Source: Streptomyces fungicidicus (GTDB lineage Bacteria > Actinomycetota > Actinomycetes > Streptomycetales > Streptomycetaceae). From it: a DNA stretch of 64,000 nt. How positions within the stretch are numbered: the first letter of the stretch is position 1; the number at the start of each line of letters is the position of its first letter. Below, piece after piece: positions 37,934-46,740 of this stretch. The position numbers were made by a program, and so were the translations under genes. The stretch is from the NCBI RefSeq assembly GCF_003665435.1, contig NZ_CP023407.1, positions 496,001 through 560,000 of the forward strand, given 5' to 3'. The notes beneath the pieces are model-generated. The model had not been told where the DNA came from and did no database searches. It saw only the letters and a list, made by a program, of their open reading frames with translations.

Positions 37934-39153
37934 CGGCCGGCCGTGACGCGGGCGGCGGCGTGGTCCGCGCGCCGCGAGAGGGCCACGGCGGAGGTGAGTC
38001 GTTCGATGGTCGGCGGTACGTCCCACTCCTCGCGGCGCAGCGTGGCGAGGGTGGTGGCGGGGACGACGACCAGGTCGGGCGCGCCGGTGTCGGCGGCGTG
38101 GGCGAGGAGGGCCCAGGCGGCGTCCCAGCGGGACCGCTCGGGGCGGGCGCGCACGGCGGCCACCACCGCGTCGAGCACGGCCTGGCGCAGATCGCCCCGC
38201 TGGGGCAGTTCGGCGCCGGCCGGGTCGGCGAGCAGCAGTTCGGGGTCGGGGAGGTCCAGCCGGTCGAGGCTGGCCAACAGTTCCAGGCCGGGCCCGTCGC
38301 CGACGGTGCCGCGGACCAGCAGGGAGAGGACGTCGCGGTCGGAGCCGGCGGCGGTCGCGAAGGCGATCAGGGTCAGGGTCATGTCCCAGCTGCGCGGGGA
38401 GGGCCAGGGGCCGCCCCGACGGGTCTCGCTGCTGGGCAGCCGGTGCACGAGCGGGGGCCGTGCGGTGAGGAAGGCGCACACCGCACGGCGGGCGAACTCC
38501 ACGGCCGCGGTGAGCCGGTCGGGGTCGAGGCGGGGCAGGGTGGCGCGGGGCCAGGTCCCGCCGAGGCCGCGGACGACGACCTCGGGGTCGTGGGTCCAGC
38601 TCAGGTGCACGAACCGGTTGGCCAGCGGCGGGCTGAGCTCCCAGCCGTCGGCCGCCGAGGCGCGCGGGTTGGCGGCGGCGACGATCCGTACGCCGGGCGG
38701 CAGCCGGAGGGCGCCGATCCGGCGTTCCAGCACCAGTCGCAGCAGGGCGGCCTGGACGGCGGGCGGCGCGGTGGACAGTTCGTCGAGGAAGAGCAGGCCC
38801 CGGCCGGCCCTCACCAGGCGTACGGCCCAGTCCGGCGGGGCCATGGGGACGCCCTGTTCGGCGGGGTCGTCGCCGACGACGGGCAGCCCGGAGAAGTCGG
38901 ACGGCTCGTGGACGCTGGCGATCACGGTGGTCAGGGGGAGGTCCAGGGAGGCGGCCAGCTGGTTCAGGGCGGCGGTCTTGCCGATCCCCGGCTCGCCCCA
39001 CAGCAGGACGGGCAGGTCGGCGGCGACGGCCAGGGTGAGTGCCTCCAGCTGGACGTCGGGGCGGGGTTCGGTGGAGGTGTCGCGCAGGAGGGTGAGCAGG
39101 TCACCGGCGACGTCGAGTCGGGAGGGAGGGGTGGCGAGGGCGTGCGAAGACAT
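37930..39153 (-). CDS. MoxR-type AAA+ ATPase
   Basis: ATPase of 407 residues. Walker A GEPGIGKTAALNQL, Walker B LLFLDELSTAPP, sensor I region VAAANPRAS and the arginine-rich lid place it in the MoxR/RavA-like clade, which remodels partner proteins through VWA proteins. The C-terminal ~150 residues are a helical extension (LASLDRLDLPDPELLLADP). It overlaps the VWA gene by 4 bp. The unknown protein gene lies 111 bp upstream on the same strand, so the three genes probably form one transcription unit. Confidence 0.9.
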   Translation of the reverse strand: MSSHALATPPSRLDVAGDLLTLLRDTSTEPRPDVQLEALTLAVAADLPVLLWGEPGIGKTAALNQLAASLDLPLTTVIASVHEPSDFSGLPVVGDDPAEQGVPMAPPDWAVRLVRAGRGLLFLDELSTAPPAVQAALLRLVLERRIGALRLPPGVRIVAAANPRASAADGWELSPPLANRFVHLSWTHDPEVVVRGLGGTWPRATLPRLDPDRLTAAVEFARRAVCAFLTARPPLVHRLPSSETRRGGPWPSPRSWDMTLTLIAFATAAGSDRDVLSLLVRGTVGDGPGLELLASLDRLDLPDPELLLADPAGAELPQRGDLRQAVLDAVVAAVRARPERSRWDAAWALLAHAADTGAPDLVVVPATTLATLRREEWDVPPTIERLTSAVALSRRADHAAARVTAGR

Positions 39154-39187
39154 GGGTGATCACCTGTGGGTGTGCGGGACGTGGGCC

Positions 39188-39275
39188 CCGGCGGGTTCGG
39201 TCGACGGGGACGGGTGTCCCCGTGGGGTCGGTCGAGCGTGGCGGGGACATGGGTCCCCGTGGGGTCAGTCGACGG
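39188..39275. repeat. Short GC-rich tandem repeat with hairpins
   Basis: About two and a half copies of a ~38-bp unit containing GGTCGAC/GGTCGAG, GGGGAC, a 4-nt loop and GTCCCCGTGGGG. Each full unit forms a small hairpin (GGGGAC...GTCCCC). The last partial copy overlaps the stop codon of the unknown gene at 39265. It could be a transcript-processing or attenuation element between this gene and the MoxR gene. Confidence 0.55.
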
Positions 39276-40632
39276 TGGCGTGGCGGGGGTGGGCGCGGCG
39301 GTCGTCGGGGCGGGGGCGGGCCGGGTAGAGCCACGCCGGTGCGGGGCCGCTGAGGCCCGACCGGTAGAGCCCGTAGGTGATCCGCCGGTGTGCGGCCGCC
39401 TCGAGTTCGTCCCGCAGCGGCCCGCCGCGCAGGCGCGCGTTCGGGCCGAGCAGGTTCTCGACGACGGCGAGCGCCCCGGCGATGTCGCCGTGGTCGAGGC
39501 GTTCACGTACGCCCGTGAGGCAGTCCGGCCGCCGGTGGGCGCGGTCGATGACCCGCAGACAGGGCAGCGGCGTGCCGGTCAGTGCGGCCAGCAGCTCCTC
39601 CCGCCTGATCTCGTCCGGGGAGTGGTCCAGGGGGACCAGGACGCCGTGGACCAGCCCGATCCGGTGGCGTGCGCCACGGCATTCCACGATGTGGGGCTGC
39701 CCGGTCCGCTCCGCTGCCGGGGGCGGGCCGGTCGCCGCACGGTCCGGTGCCAGGGCGGCCGCCACCAGCGGATGCAGCCGCTCGGCCTCGATCGCTCCGG
39801 TGCGGAGCAGGTCGAGGTCGGGCAGGACATGGGTGGCCGCCTCGGGGAGGACGGGCAGGGGCGGGGCGGACGCGGCGGGGCCGGTCGGCGTGATCCGCGG
39901 CCCCTCGTCACCGCCGTCGTCGGCGACGGTCAGGAGCAGCCGGTGTGCGGCGTCGATCCGGACGGTGACGGTGCCGGCCGTACGCCCCGCGTCGTGGAGG
40001 ACGATCCGGGCCTCGTCGGCCCAGCGGTCCACCGCGCAGTGGTGTCCGGGCGGGAGGAGTTCCGGTCCGGGCGGCTCGGGTCCGGTCGTCGGCCGGCCCA
40101 CGCCGGTGCGGGCCCTTAGTTCGCCGGTTCTGCGGGCGTCCCACAGATGGCGGTGCAGGTCCAGGCGGAACCGGGGAGCGGGACGCGGATGCGGATGGTG
40201 CCGGGCGGCCGCGCCGAGCCGGCCGGTGTCCCACAGGGCGAGGCTGATCCGCTGGCCGCCGTCCGCCCACGCGGGTGGCGTCCGGACCACGAGGTGCACC
40301 GGATCCTCGTGCCCGTAGCGGGCCAGGGCGACGGTGAGCCCGGGGCGCAGCAGTCCGTCGGGAGCGACTCTCGGCATGTGCCAGCGCAGCAGATCGGGCG
40401 CCAAGTGCCGTAGATCCGACCTGACTCGGGCCGCGAGGTCACGTCCGTGGGTGCGGGCCAGGGTGCGCAGTCGGAGGTCGACGTCGATACCCGCTGCGGC
40501 GCAGGCGCCGGCCCAGTCGCCGGTCCCCCGGCGGGCGGTCGCGGTCTCGATCATGGAGGGCGGCACGGCGTACTCGCGTACGCGCCGCCAGAGGGAAAGG
40601 CGGGGATTCCCGTTCGCGGTGTGTGGGTGCAT
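39265..40632 (-). CDS. Unknown protein linked to MoxR/VWA genes
   Basis: I do not recognise this 455-residue protein. ATG 40632 is chosen with AAGGTGAG about 8 bases upstream; GTG 40638 is an alternative. No signal peptide, membrane segment or catalytic motif is evident. The N-terminal part is Arg/Leu-rich and helical (ACAAAGIDVDLRLRTLARTHGRDLAARVRSDLRHLAPDLLRWHMPR). A middle beta-rich part follows (LTVALARYGHEDPVHLVVRTPP, ARIVLHDAGRTAGTVTVRID). The C-terminus has a helical DCLTGVRERLDHGDIAGALAVVENLLG segment. It is the first gene of the MoxR/VWA unit. In published surveys MoxR-VWA pairs often carry a third variable protein (vMAP-like) thought to be the effector or substrate adaptor; this protein fits that position by context only. 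Confidence 0.75.
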   Translation of the reverse strand: MHPHTANGNPRLSLWRRVREYAVPPSMIETATARRGTGDWAGACAAAGIDVDLRLRTLARTHGRDLAARVRSDLRHLAPDLLRWHMPRVAPDGLLRPGLTVALARYGHEDPVHLVVRTPPAWADGGQRISLALWDTGRLGAAARHHPHPRPAPRFRLDLHRHLWDARRTGELRARTGVGRPTTGPEPPGPELLPPGHHCAVDRWADEARIVLHDAGRTAGTVTVRIDAAHRLLLTVADDGGDEGPRITPTGPAASAPPLPVLPEAATHVLPDLDLLRTGAIEAERLHPLVAAALAPDRAATGPPPAAERTGQPHIVECRGARHRIGLVHGVLVPLDHSPDEIRREELLAALTGTPLPCLRVIDRAHRRPDCLTGVRERLDHGDIAGALAVVENLLGPNARLRGGPLRDELEAAAHRRITYGLYRSGLSGPAPAWLYPARPRPDDRRAHPRHATVD

Positions 40633-40874
40633 CAGCACTCACCTTGCGCGGACGGGACCCCCGATCTGAGGACGGAGTGAGTGGTCATCGCGGCGAGGTT
40701 AGCCCGCCGCTCCACGGCCTGTCAGGTGCTTTACCGCTCACCGGTCGAGAAAGGGGTCGCTACGAAGAGTTCACGGCTCGTTGGCCACGCGTGGTGTGAA
40801 AGGCCGGCCCGCATGGGCATCTTGTCATGAACCTGCGGTCCGATGGCCGGGCCGCGGACCCATGGAGGTCACAG

Positions 40875-41327
40875 ATGCACCGCAGACTCGCCACCGCGCT
40901 CGCCGCCCCGGCCGTGGCACTGGCCAGTGTCGTCGCCACGGCCACGACCGCCGGCGCCGTGCCCGCCGACAAGCCCCAGGTCCTCTCGAGCTGGACCCAG
41001 ACCAGCGCGTCGAGTTACAACGCCTGGAACACGGCCCGCGCCAACAAGTCCGCCTGGTCCGCCTACCAGTTCGACTGGTCCACCGACTACTGCTCCTCCT
41101 CCCCGGACAACCCCTTCGGCTTCCCGTTCTCGGGCGCCTGCGCCCGCCATGACTTCGGCTACCGCAACTACAAGGCCGCGGGCTCCTTCAGCGCCAACAA
41201 GTCACGGCTAGACAGCGCCTTCTACGAAGACCTCAAGCGCGTCTGCAACGGTTACGGCGGCGCCACGAAGACCACCTGCAACAGCACCGCGTGGACGTAC
41301 TACCAGGCCGTCAAGGCCTTCGGCTGA
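40875..41327 (+). CDS. Secreted prokaryotic phospholipase A2
   Basis: Exoenzyme of 150 residues that should release the sn-2 fatty acid of phospholipids, Ca2+-dependent. GGAGG lies six bases before ATG 40875. The signal peptide covers about residues 1-28 (ALASVVATATTAGA). The catalytic H92-D93 pair is in the family motif GACARHDFGYRNY, with cysteines on both sides (CSSS, CARH, VCNG, TTCN) for two disulfides. Size and sequence match the Streptomyces violaceoruber type. The 237 bp upstream separate it from the divergent unknown gene; no clear promoter boxes are seen. Confidence 0.94.
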   Translation: MHRRLATALAAPAVALASVVATATTAGAVPADKPQVLSSWTQTSASSYNAWNTARANKSAWSAYQFDWSTDYCSSSPDNPFGFPFSGACARHDFGYRNYKAAGSFSANKSRLDSAFYEDLKRVCNGYGGATKTTCNSTAWTYYQAVKAFG

Positions 41328-41341
41328 GCCTGCCGCAGACC

Positions 41342-41379
41342 GCGCCGCCGCCGGGCCCGAGGGGGCCTGGCGGCGGCGC
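41342..41379. terminator. Bidirectional terminator
   Basis: 17-bp stem with a single G-T pair and a GAGG loop (41342-41358 with 41363-41379), between the convergent phospholipase and iron permease genes. Confidence 0.75.
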
Positions 41380-41401
41380 CCGGCGGTGCGTCCCCGCGGG
41401 G

Positions 41402-43468
41402 CTACCGGCGGCTGCGCACCAGCACGTACAGGAAGTACGGCGTGCCGATCACGGCCGTCATCAGACCGGCGCCCAACTGGGCAGGCGCGATCACGGTGCG
41501 GCCCAGCAGGTCGGCCGCGCACACCAGTACGGCCCCCAGGAGCAGCGCGACCGGGAGGACACGGGTGTGCCGGCGCCCCACGAGCGCGCGTGCCGCGTGC
41601 GGGGCGACCAGGCCGACGAAGCCGACGGTGCCGGCGGCGGCGACGGCGGAGGCGCTGAGCAGCACGCCCAGCACCAGGAACCCCAGCCTCCCGCGTGCCG
41701 GGTCGAGTCCGAGGAGCCGGGGGGTGTCCTCGTCGAGGGAGACCAGGTCGAGTTCCCTGTGCCGCACCCCGGCCGCGGCGACGCCGACGGCGAGGACGAC
41801 GGCGAGGGGGAGGACGTCGGGCATGGTCCGGCCGTAGGTGGAACCCGACAGCCAGGTGAGGGCCTTGGTGGCGTTGAACGGGTCGGTGAGCACGATCAGC
41901 AGGCTGATCAGCGCCGTCGTACCGGCCGCGACGCCGACGCCGACGAGCACCAGCCGGTTCTGCTGGTAGCCGCCGCGCGCGGCGAGGCCGAACACCACCA
42001 CCGCGGTGACCGCCGACCCCGCGAAGGCCGCCCCGGCGACGCCCCAGGCACCGGCGACGGGGACCGTCGTCACGAGGATCACGGCGCCGAGCGCGCCGCC
42101 GCCGGAGACGCCCAGGACGGCTGGTTCCGCCAGCGGGTTGCGGGTGACGGCCTGCACCAGGGTGCCGGCCAGCGCGAGCGCCGCCCCGGCGAGAAGCGCG
42201 GCGAACACCCGCGGCATCCGGGTGTCCAGCACGAAGGAGACCGTGCGACCGGCCCTGCCCTGCGCCCAGTTGACCACGTCGCCCAGCAGCAGTTTGCTGT
42301 CGCCCAGCAGGACGGCGGCGATCGTGACGCCGGCGAGCGCGAGCACTAGCACGACGACGGTGGTGAGGAAGACGGCGCGGCTGCGGATGCGCAGCCGGTC
42401 CGGCGCGGCGGCGCCGCCGGTGCCGCGGAGCCGGGCCGCCATCACGACCAGGAACACCGCGCCGACGAGGCTGGTGACGACGCCGGTGGGGACGGCGACC
42501 GCGGTGTCCGCGTCGACGAACGCCCGCAGCAGCACGTCCGCCCCGAGCACCAGCGCCGCACCGACGAGTCCCGCCACCGGCATCGCCGACCGCAGCCGCC
42601 GCAGCCCCCGGAACCAGCGGGCGAGCGGGCGGGCGAGAGCGGGCGCGCACAGGCCGACGAAACCGATCGGGCCGGCGAGGGTGACGGCCGCGGCGGAGAG
42701 CAGCGTCGCCAGCACGACGGCGGTGACGCGCGTGGCGCGCACCGGGACGCCGAGTCCACGGGCCGTGTCGTCGCCGAGGGCTAGGGCGTCGATCCGGCGG
42801 GCGACGAGCAGCAGGCCGACGATGCCGGCCACGGCGACGGGCAGCATCCCGAGGACGCCGTCGAAGCCGTTCTGGCCGATGCTGCCCTGGTTCCACTGGT
42901 AGAGGCCCTCGGTCTGCTGCGGGAACAGCAGGAGCAATCCCTCGGTGACGGCGGTGAGTCCGAGGGCGAGCGCGGTGCCGGCCAGCACGAGGCGCACGGT
43001 GCCCGCGCCGAGCCCCGACAGTCCGAGGACGACGGCCGCCGCCGCGAGTCCGCCGGCGAAGGCGACGCCCGAGGAGGCGAACAGCGGCAGCGACACCCCG
43101 GTGACGGCGGCGATGCCGAGGGCGAGGTAGGAGCCCGCGTTGACGGCGAGGGTGTCCGGTGAGGCGAGGACGTTGCGGCTGACGGCCTGCAGGGCGACGC
43201 CGGCCACGCCGAGCGCCGCGCCGACGAGCAGCCCGGCGGCCGCCCGGGGCAGCCGCGAGGCGACGACGACGGACGCGTCGGCCGGGTCGGCCCGTCCGGT
43301 GAGGGCCTTGAGGACCTCGGCCGGGCCGACCGCGGCGGTGCCCTGGGTGATGTCGACGACGGCGAACGCGGCGACCAGGAGCACGAGCGCGGTCGTCACC
43401 GCGGCCGCGCCCGTCCGGGACGACACCGTCGCCGGACGGGCGGTGGGAGGGGTGGCGGTGACGGCCAT
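41402..43468 (-). CDS. Fused FecCD-type iron-siderophore permease
   Basis: Inner-membrane protein of 688 residues made of two FecCD permease units in one chain, like FhuB. The first unit spans about 20-340 (ASRLPRAAAGLLVGAALGVAG; GPIGFVGLCAPALARPL) and the second about 360-688 (DTRMPRVFAALLAGAALALAG; GTVGFVGLVAPHAARALVG). Together they have about 20 membrane segments and both coupling-helix GFVGL motifs. It imports a ferric siderophore with the lipoprotein and ATPase of the same operon. The start ATG 43468 lies four bases after the stop of the binding-protein gene. In many Streptomyces the two halves are separate genes. Confidence 0.93.
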   Translation of the reverse strand: MAVTATPPTARPATVSSRTGAAAVTTALVLLVAAFAVVDITQGTAAVGPAEVLKALTGRADPADASVVVASRLPRAAAGLLVGAALGVAGVALQAVSRNVLASPDTLAVNAGSYLALGIAAVTGVSLPLFASSGVAFAGGLAAAAVVLGLSGLGAGTVRLVLAGTALALGLTAVTEGLLLLFPQQTEGLYQWNQGSIGQNGFDGVLGMLPVAVAGIVGLLLVARRIDALALGDDTARGLGVPVRATRVTAVVLATLLSAAAVTLAGPIGFVGLCAPALARPLARWFRGLRRLRSAMPVAGLVGAALVLGADVLLRAFVDADTAVAVPTGVVTSLVGAVFLVVMAARLRGTGGAAAPDRLRIRSRAVFLTTVVVLVLALAGVTIAAVLLGDSKLLLGDVVNWAQGRAGRTVSFVLDTRMPRVFAALLAGAALALAGTLVQAVTRNPLAEPAVLGVSGGGALGAVILVTTVPVAGAWGVAGAAFAGSAVTAVVVFGLAARGGYQQNRLVLVGVGVAAGTTALISLLIVLTDPFNATKALTWLSGSTYGRTMPDVLPLAVVLAVGVAAAGVRHRELDLVSLDEDTPRLLGLDPARGRLGFLVLGVLLSASAVAAAGTVGFVGLVAPHAARALVGRRHTRVLPVALLLGAVLVCAADLLGRTVIAPAQLGAGLMTAVIGTPYFLYVLVRSRR

Positions 43469-43472
43469 CGCG

Positions 43473-44450
43473 CTACTTCGTCAGCGACGCGACGAGGGCG
43501 GCGGCGTAACGCTCCATCGAGCCGGTGCCGCCGAACATCCAGATCCCGTCGTCCAGCCGGTGCACGTCACCGGACTTCACGAACGGCAGCGACTTCCACA
43601 CGGAGTTGCCGGCGAGCTCGTTGGCGAAGGGGTCGCTGCTCTCGTCGCCGTCGTTGCCGATGTAGACGAACTGGACCTTGCCCAGGCCGGTCAGTCCCTC
43701 GACGTCGGTGGAGGCCAGGCCGTAGGCCTCGTCGCCCTTCTGCTTCCAGGCGTTCTTCAGTCCGAGCCGCTCGTTGACGGCGCCGATGAGCGAACCGGAG
43801 GTGTAGGGGCGGAGGGAGACCTGGTTGGAGGCGACGTAGCCGTCGGCGAAGGCGATCTCCGCGCCGTCCAGGCCGGCGTCCGCGAGGGCCTTCCGGCCCT
43901 CGGCGAGCGTGGTCCCGAAGTCCTTCTTCAGCGTCGCCGCGCGCTCGGTGGTGCCGGTGGCCTCGGCGATGAGGTCGACGTTCTCCAGCATCCGCCCGAT
44001 GGGGTCGGCGGCGTCGGCGGACTTCACCTCCAGGACGGGGGCGATCTTGCGCAGCTGCTTCAGGGCGTTGGGCTGGAGGTCGGTGGTGGCGACGATGAGG
44101 TCGGGCTTCAGCGAGGCGATGGTGTCCATGCTGGGCTCGCCGCGGGTGCCGATGTCCTTGGGCTCGTTCTTCAGCGGCACCGCCGCGTCCCAGGTCTTGT
44201 AGCCCTTGACGTCGGCCACGCCGACGGGGTCGACGCCGAGCGAGACCAGGTGCTCGACGACGTTCCACTCGGTGCCGACGACCTTCTCGGCGGGGCCGTC
44301 GAGTTCCACCTCGGCGCCGGAGGCGTCGGTGAGGGTGATGGCCTCCGTGGACTCCTTGGCGTCGTCGGCGGCGGGTTCGGTGGTGCCGCAGGCGGCCAGC
44401 ACGAGGGCGGCGGCGGTGGCCAGGGGTGCGGTGAACAGGAGGCGTCTCAT
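43473..44450 (-). CDS. Iron-siderophore-binding lipoprotein
   Basis: Extracellular receptor of 325 residues. It has a lipoprotein signal with lipobox LAAC at C21. The class III binding fold (two TroA/FecB lobes joined by a helix) is visible: ITLTDASGAEVELDGPAEKVVGTEWNVVEHLVSLGVDPVGVAD, LKPDLIVATTDLQP and VYIGNDGDES. It overlaps the ATPase gene by 4 bp and is followed by the fused permease, all in one operon. The siderophore type cannot be told. No biosynthesis gene is nearby, so it may serve a xenosiderophore or a product encoded elsewhere. Confidence 0.92.
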   Translation of the reverse strand: MRRLLFTAPLATAAALVLAACGTTEPAADDAKESTEAITLTDASGAEVELDGPAEKVVGTEWNVVEHLVSLGVDPVGVADVKGYKTWDAAVPLKNEPKDIGTRGEPSMDTIASLKPDLIVATTDLQPNALKQLRKIAPVLEVKSADAADPIGRMLENVDLIAEATGTTERAATLKKDFGTTLAEGRKALADAGLDGAEIAFADGYVASNQVSLRPYTSGSLIGAVNERLGLKNAWKQKGDEAYGLASTDVEGLTGLGKVQFVYIGNDGDESSDPFANELAGNSVWKSLPFVKSGDVHRLDDGIWMFGGTGSMERYAAALVASLTK

Positions 44451-45301
44451 GAGGTGGTGCTGAGCCTTTCGCTTCGGGTGTGGTGGCGGCCGAGCGCGCG
44501 GGTGCGCAGCCGGCCGGTGAGGGGGTCGGGGTCGACCTCGACGCGGATCCCGTAGACCTCGGTCAGGAGTTCCGGGGTGAGGACGTCCTCGGGTACGCCC
44601 TCGGCGACGACGCGTCCGCCGGCGAGGAGCACGATCCGGTCGGCGACGGCCGCCGCCTGGTCCAGGTCGTGCAGGACGACGCCGACGGCGATGCCGTGGT
44701 CGTCGGCCAGGTCGCGCATGAGGTCGAGGAGTTCGACCTGGTAGCGCAGGTCGAGGTAGGTGGTGGGTTCGTCGAGGAGGAGGACGCCGGTCTCCTGGGC
44801 GAGGCAGCCGGCCAGCCACACGCGCTGGAGCTGTCCTCCGGAGAGGTGTTCGGCCCCACGGTCGGCGAGTTCGGCGACGCCGGTCAGGGCGAGCGCGCGG
44901 TCCACCGCGGCCCGGCCGCCGGGGTCGGCGCCGCCCCAGCGGCCCCGGTGCGGGTAGCGGCCGAACTCGACGACGTCCCGCACGCTGAGGCCGCTGGGTG
45001 TGGGGCGCGCCTGCAGCAGCAGGGCGACGCGGCGGGAGAACTCCCGGGGGCCGAGCGCCAGCGCGTCCGTGCCGGCGTCGAGCGTGAGCGTGGCGCGGCG
45101 CGCGTGCTGCAGCCGGGCGACGGTGCGCAGGAGCGTCGACTTGCCGCTGCCGTTCGGGCCCACCAGGGCGGTCACTTCGCCGGGCCGCAGGGTCAGCGCC
45201 GCGTCGTGCACGACGTCCGCGCCGTCGTACGCCACGGTCACGTCGGTGGCCGTCAGTTCGTGGCCACGGGGGTGCCGTGCCGCGTCTTCACCAGGAATCA
45301 C
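44447..45301 (-). CDS. Iron-siderophore ABC transporter ATPase (FecE type)
   Basis: Cytoplasmic ATPase of 284 residues, first gene of the iron operon. Walker A GPNGSGKST, signature LSGGQLQRV, Walker B VLLLDEPTTYLDL, and the H-loop HDLD are intact. Its start lies directly beside an iron box (45306-45324). ATPase-first gene order is unusual but consistent across the three overlapping genes. Confidence 0.93.
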   Translation of the reverse strand: MIPGEDAARHPRGHELTATDVTVAYDGADVVHDAALTLRPGEVTALVGPNGSGKSTLLRTVARLQHARRATLTLDAGTDALALGPREFSRRVALLLQARPTPSGLSVRDVVEFGRYPHRGRWGGADPGGRAAVDRALALTGVAELADRGAEHLSGGQLQRVWLAGCLAQETGVLLLDEPTTYLDLRYQVELLDLMRDLADDHGIAVGVVLHDLDQAAAVADRIVLLAGGRVVAEGVPEDVLTPELLTEVYGIRVEVDPDPLTGRLRTRALGRHHTRSERLSTTS

Positions 45302-45305
45302 GAGG

Positions 45306-45324
45306 CAAGGTTAGCCTACCCTTA
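45306..45324. promoter_or_regulatory. Iron box (DmdR1/IdeR-type operator)
   Basis: The 19-mer CAAGGTTAGCCTACCCTTA matches the consensus TWAGGTWAGSCTWACCTWA at 17 of 19 positions. It ends 5 bp from the ATPase start codon, so the iron-loaded repressor would cover the translation start region and probable promoter of the importer operon. Confidence 0.85.
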
Positions 45325-45381
45325 ATTCATGTTGTCCAGGGGTTACCTGCGGAAATGCGGGAAGGCGTTCCGGCCGGTCCC

Positions 45382-46560
45382 TCAGAACGCGTACCGGATG
45401 CCGAGCCACGGCGCGTGGCGGGCGACCAGGTCGCGGAGCTCCGACAGCGCCCGGCGCTTGGTGCCGGCGCGGTAGCGGAGGTTGAGCGCGCCGTTCTGGG
45501 AGCGCTTGGTCTCCTGCTCGGCGGGCCGCCACAGCGCGTCCTCGCCGCGCGGATGCCAGCGGAGGTTGACCTCGTGCAGGTCCGCGTTGTGGGTGAGCAT
45601 GATGACCTCGGCCAGCGCCTGCCGCTGGACGCGCCGCGGCAGCACGTCGTCCATGTGCCGCAGCAGTTCGGCCCACGCGTCCTGCCAGCCGGGGCGGATG
45701 ACGACGGGTGAGAGGTTGAAGTGCACCTCGTAGCCGGCGTCGAGGAAGTCCGCGGCGGCGGCGATCCGCCGGTCGACCGGGCTGGTGCGCAGGTCCAGCA
45801 GGCGCGAGTCCTCGGCCGGCATCACCGAGAACCGCACGCGGGTACGGCCGCGCGGGTCGAGGTCCAGCAGATCGGGGTTGACGAACTTGGTCGCGAAGGA
45901 CGCCTTCGCGGTGGGCCAGTCGCGGAAGGCGCGGACCAGGTCGGCGGTGTTGTCGCAGACGAGGGCGTCCACGGAGCAGTCGCCGTTCTCCCCGATGTCG
46001 TACACCCAGGCCTCGGGGTCGCACTGGTTGGGCTCCGTCTTGGGGCCCTGGGCGGCGACATGGCGTCCGAGGTGGGCGATGATCCGGTCGATGTTGGTGA
46101 AGAGGGTGATCGGGTTGGCGAAGCCCTTGCGGCGGGGCACGTAGCAGTACACGCAGGACAGGGCGCAGCCGTTGGACGGGCCGGGGGCGATCCAGTCGGC
46201 GGAGCGGCCGTTGGGGCGGGTGGTGAGGGTCTTCTTCACGCCCAGCACCAGCGTCTCCCGCTTGATCCGCATCCAGCGGTCGGCGCTGCCCTCGTTGCCG
46301 TGCAGCTCGGGGATGCGCCAGTGGGAGTCCACCTCGATCAGCCGGGCCCCGGGGAACCGGGCGAGGATCTGCTGTCCGCGGGGCGAGGCGGCGGCGGCCG
46401 GTTCGGCGTGGATCTCCCGGATCGCGAGCAGCCGGCGTGCCTGCGCGGAGTCCCGGAAGGCCGAAGTTCCGGCCGGTTCGGCCCCGGCCGCCCGCGGCAG
46501 CTCGTCGAGCCCGAAGAGCGGATCCTGGGGGCCGTGGTCGGAGGAGGACCGGTGGCGCAT
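45382..46560 (-). CDS. Spore photoproduct lyase-family radical SAM protein
   Basis: Protein of 392 residues. The [4Fe-4S] motif CxxxCxxC is C132, C136, C139 (CALSCVYCYVPRRKGFANPIT). The region before it (IEVDSHWRIPEL, KRETLVLGVKKTLTTRPN) and VRFSVMPAEDSRLLDLRTSPVDRRIAAAA match the SPL family. In Bacillus, SplB repairs the thymine dimer of spore DNA. The last third diverges from B. subtilis SplB, so repair in exospores is an inference. ATG 46560 has only a weak ribosome site. The gene is transcribed alone. Confidence 0.85.
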   Translation of the reverse strand: MRHRSSSDHGPQDPLFGLDELPRAAGAEPAGTSAFRDSAQARRLLAIREIHAEPAAAASPRGQQILARFPGARLIEVDSHWRIPELHGNEGSADRWMRIKRETLVLGVKKTLTTRPNGRSADWIAPGPSNGCALSCVYCYVPRRKGFANPITLFTNIDRIIAHLGRHVAAQGPKTEPNQCDPEAWVYDIGENGDCSVDALVCDNTADLVRAFRDWPTAKASFATKFVNPDLLDLDPRGRTRVRFSVMPAEDSRLLDLRTSPVDRRIAAAADFLDAGYEVHFNLSPVVIRPGWQDAWAELLRHMDDVLPRRVQRQALAEVIMLTHNADLHEVNLRWHPRGEDALWRPAEQETKRSQNGALNLRYRAGTKRRALSELRDLVARHAPWLGIRYAF

Positions 46561-46740
46561 GTGCTGGTCGCCTTCTCGGGCACGGAGACGGTACGGAACG
46601 CCCGCCCCGGCCGGATTCCCCCGAACCCGGCCGGCCACGGCCGTCCTCGCCACTGTACGGCGGCCGGGGGTGCCGGCGGCGAGACGCGGCCGGGCGGCCC
46701 GCTCCGCGCCCCCGTTGGCTCGCCGCCGCGGCGGCCGGGC

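Noticed and set aside
39188..39275. Possible CRISPR array
   Set aside because: Only about 2.5 units, no unique spacers, units diverged, no cas genes.
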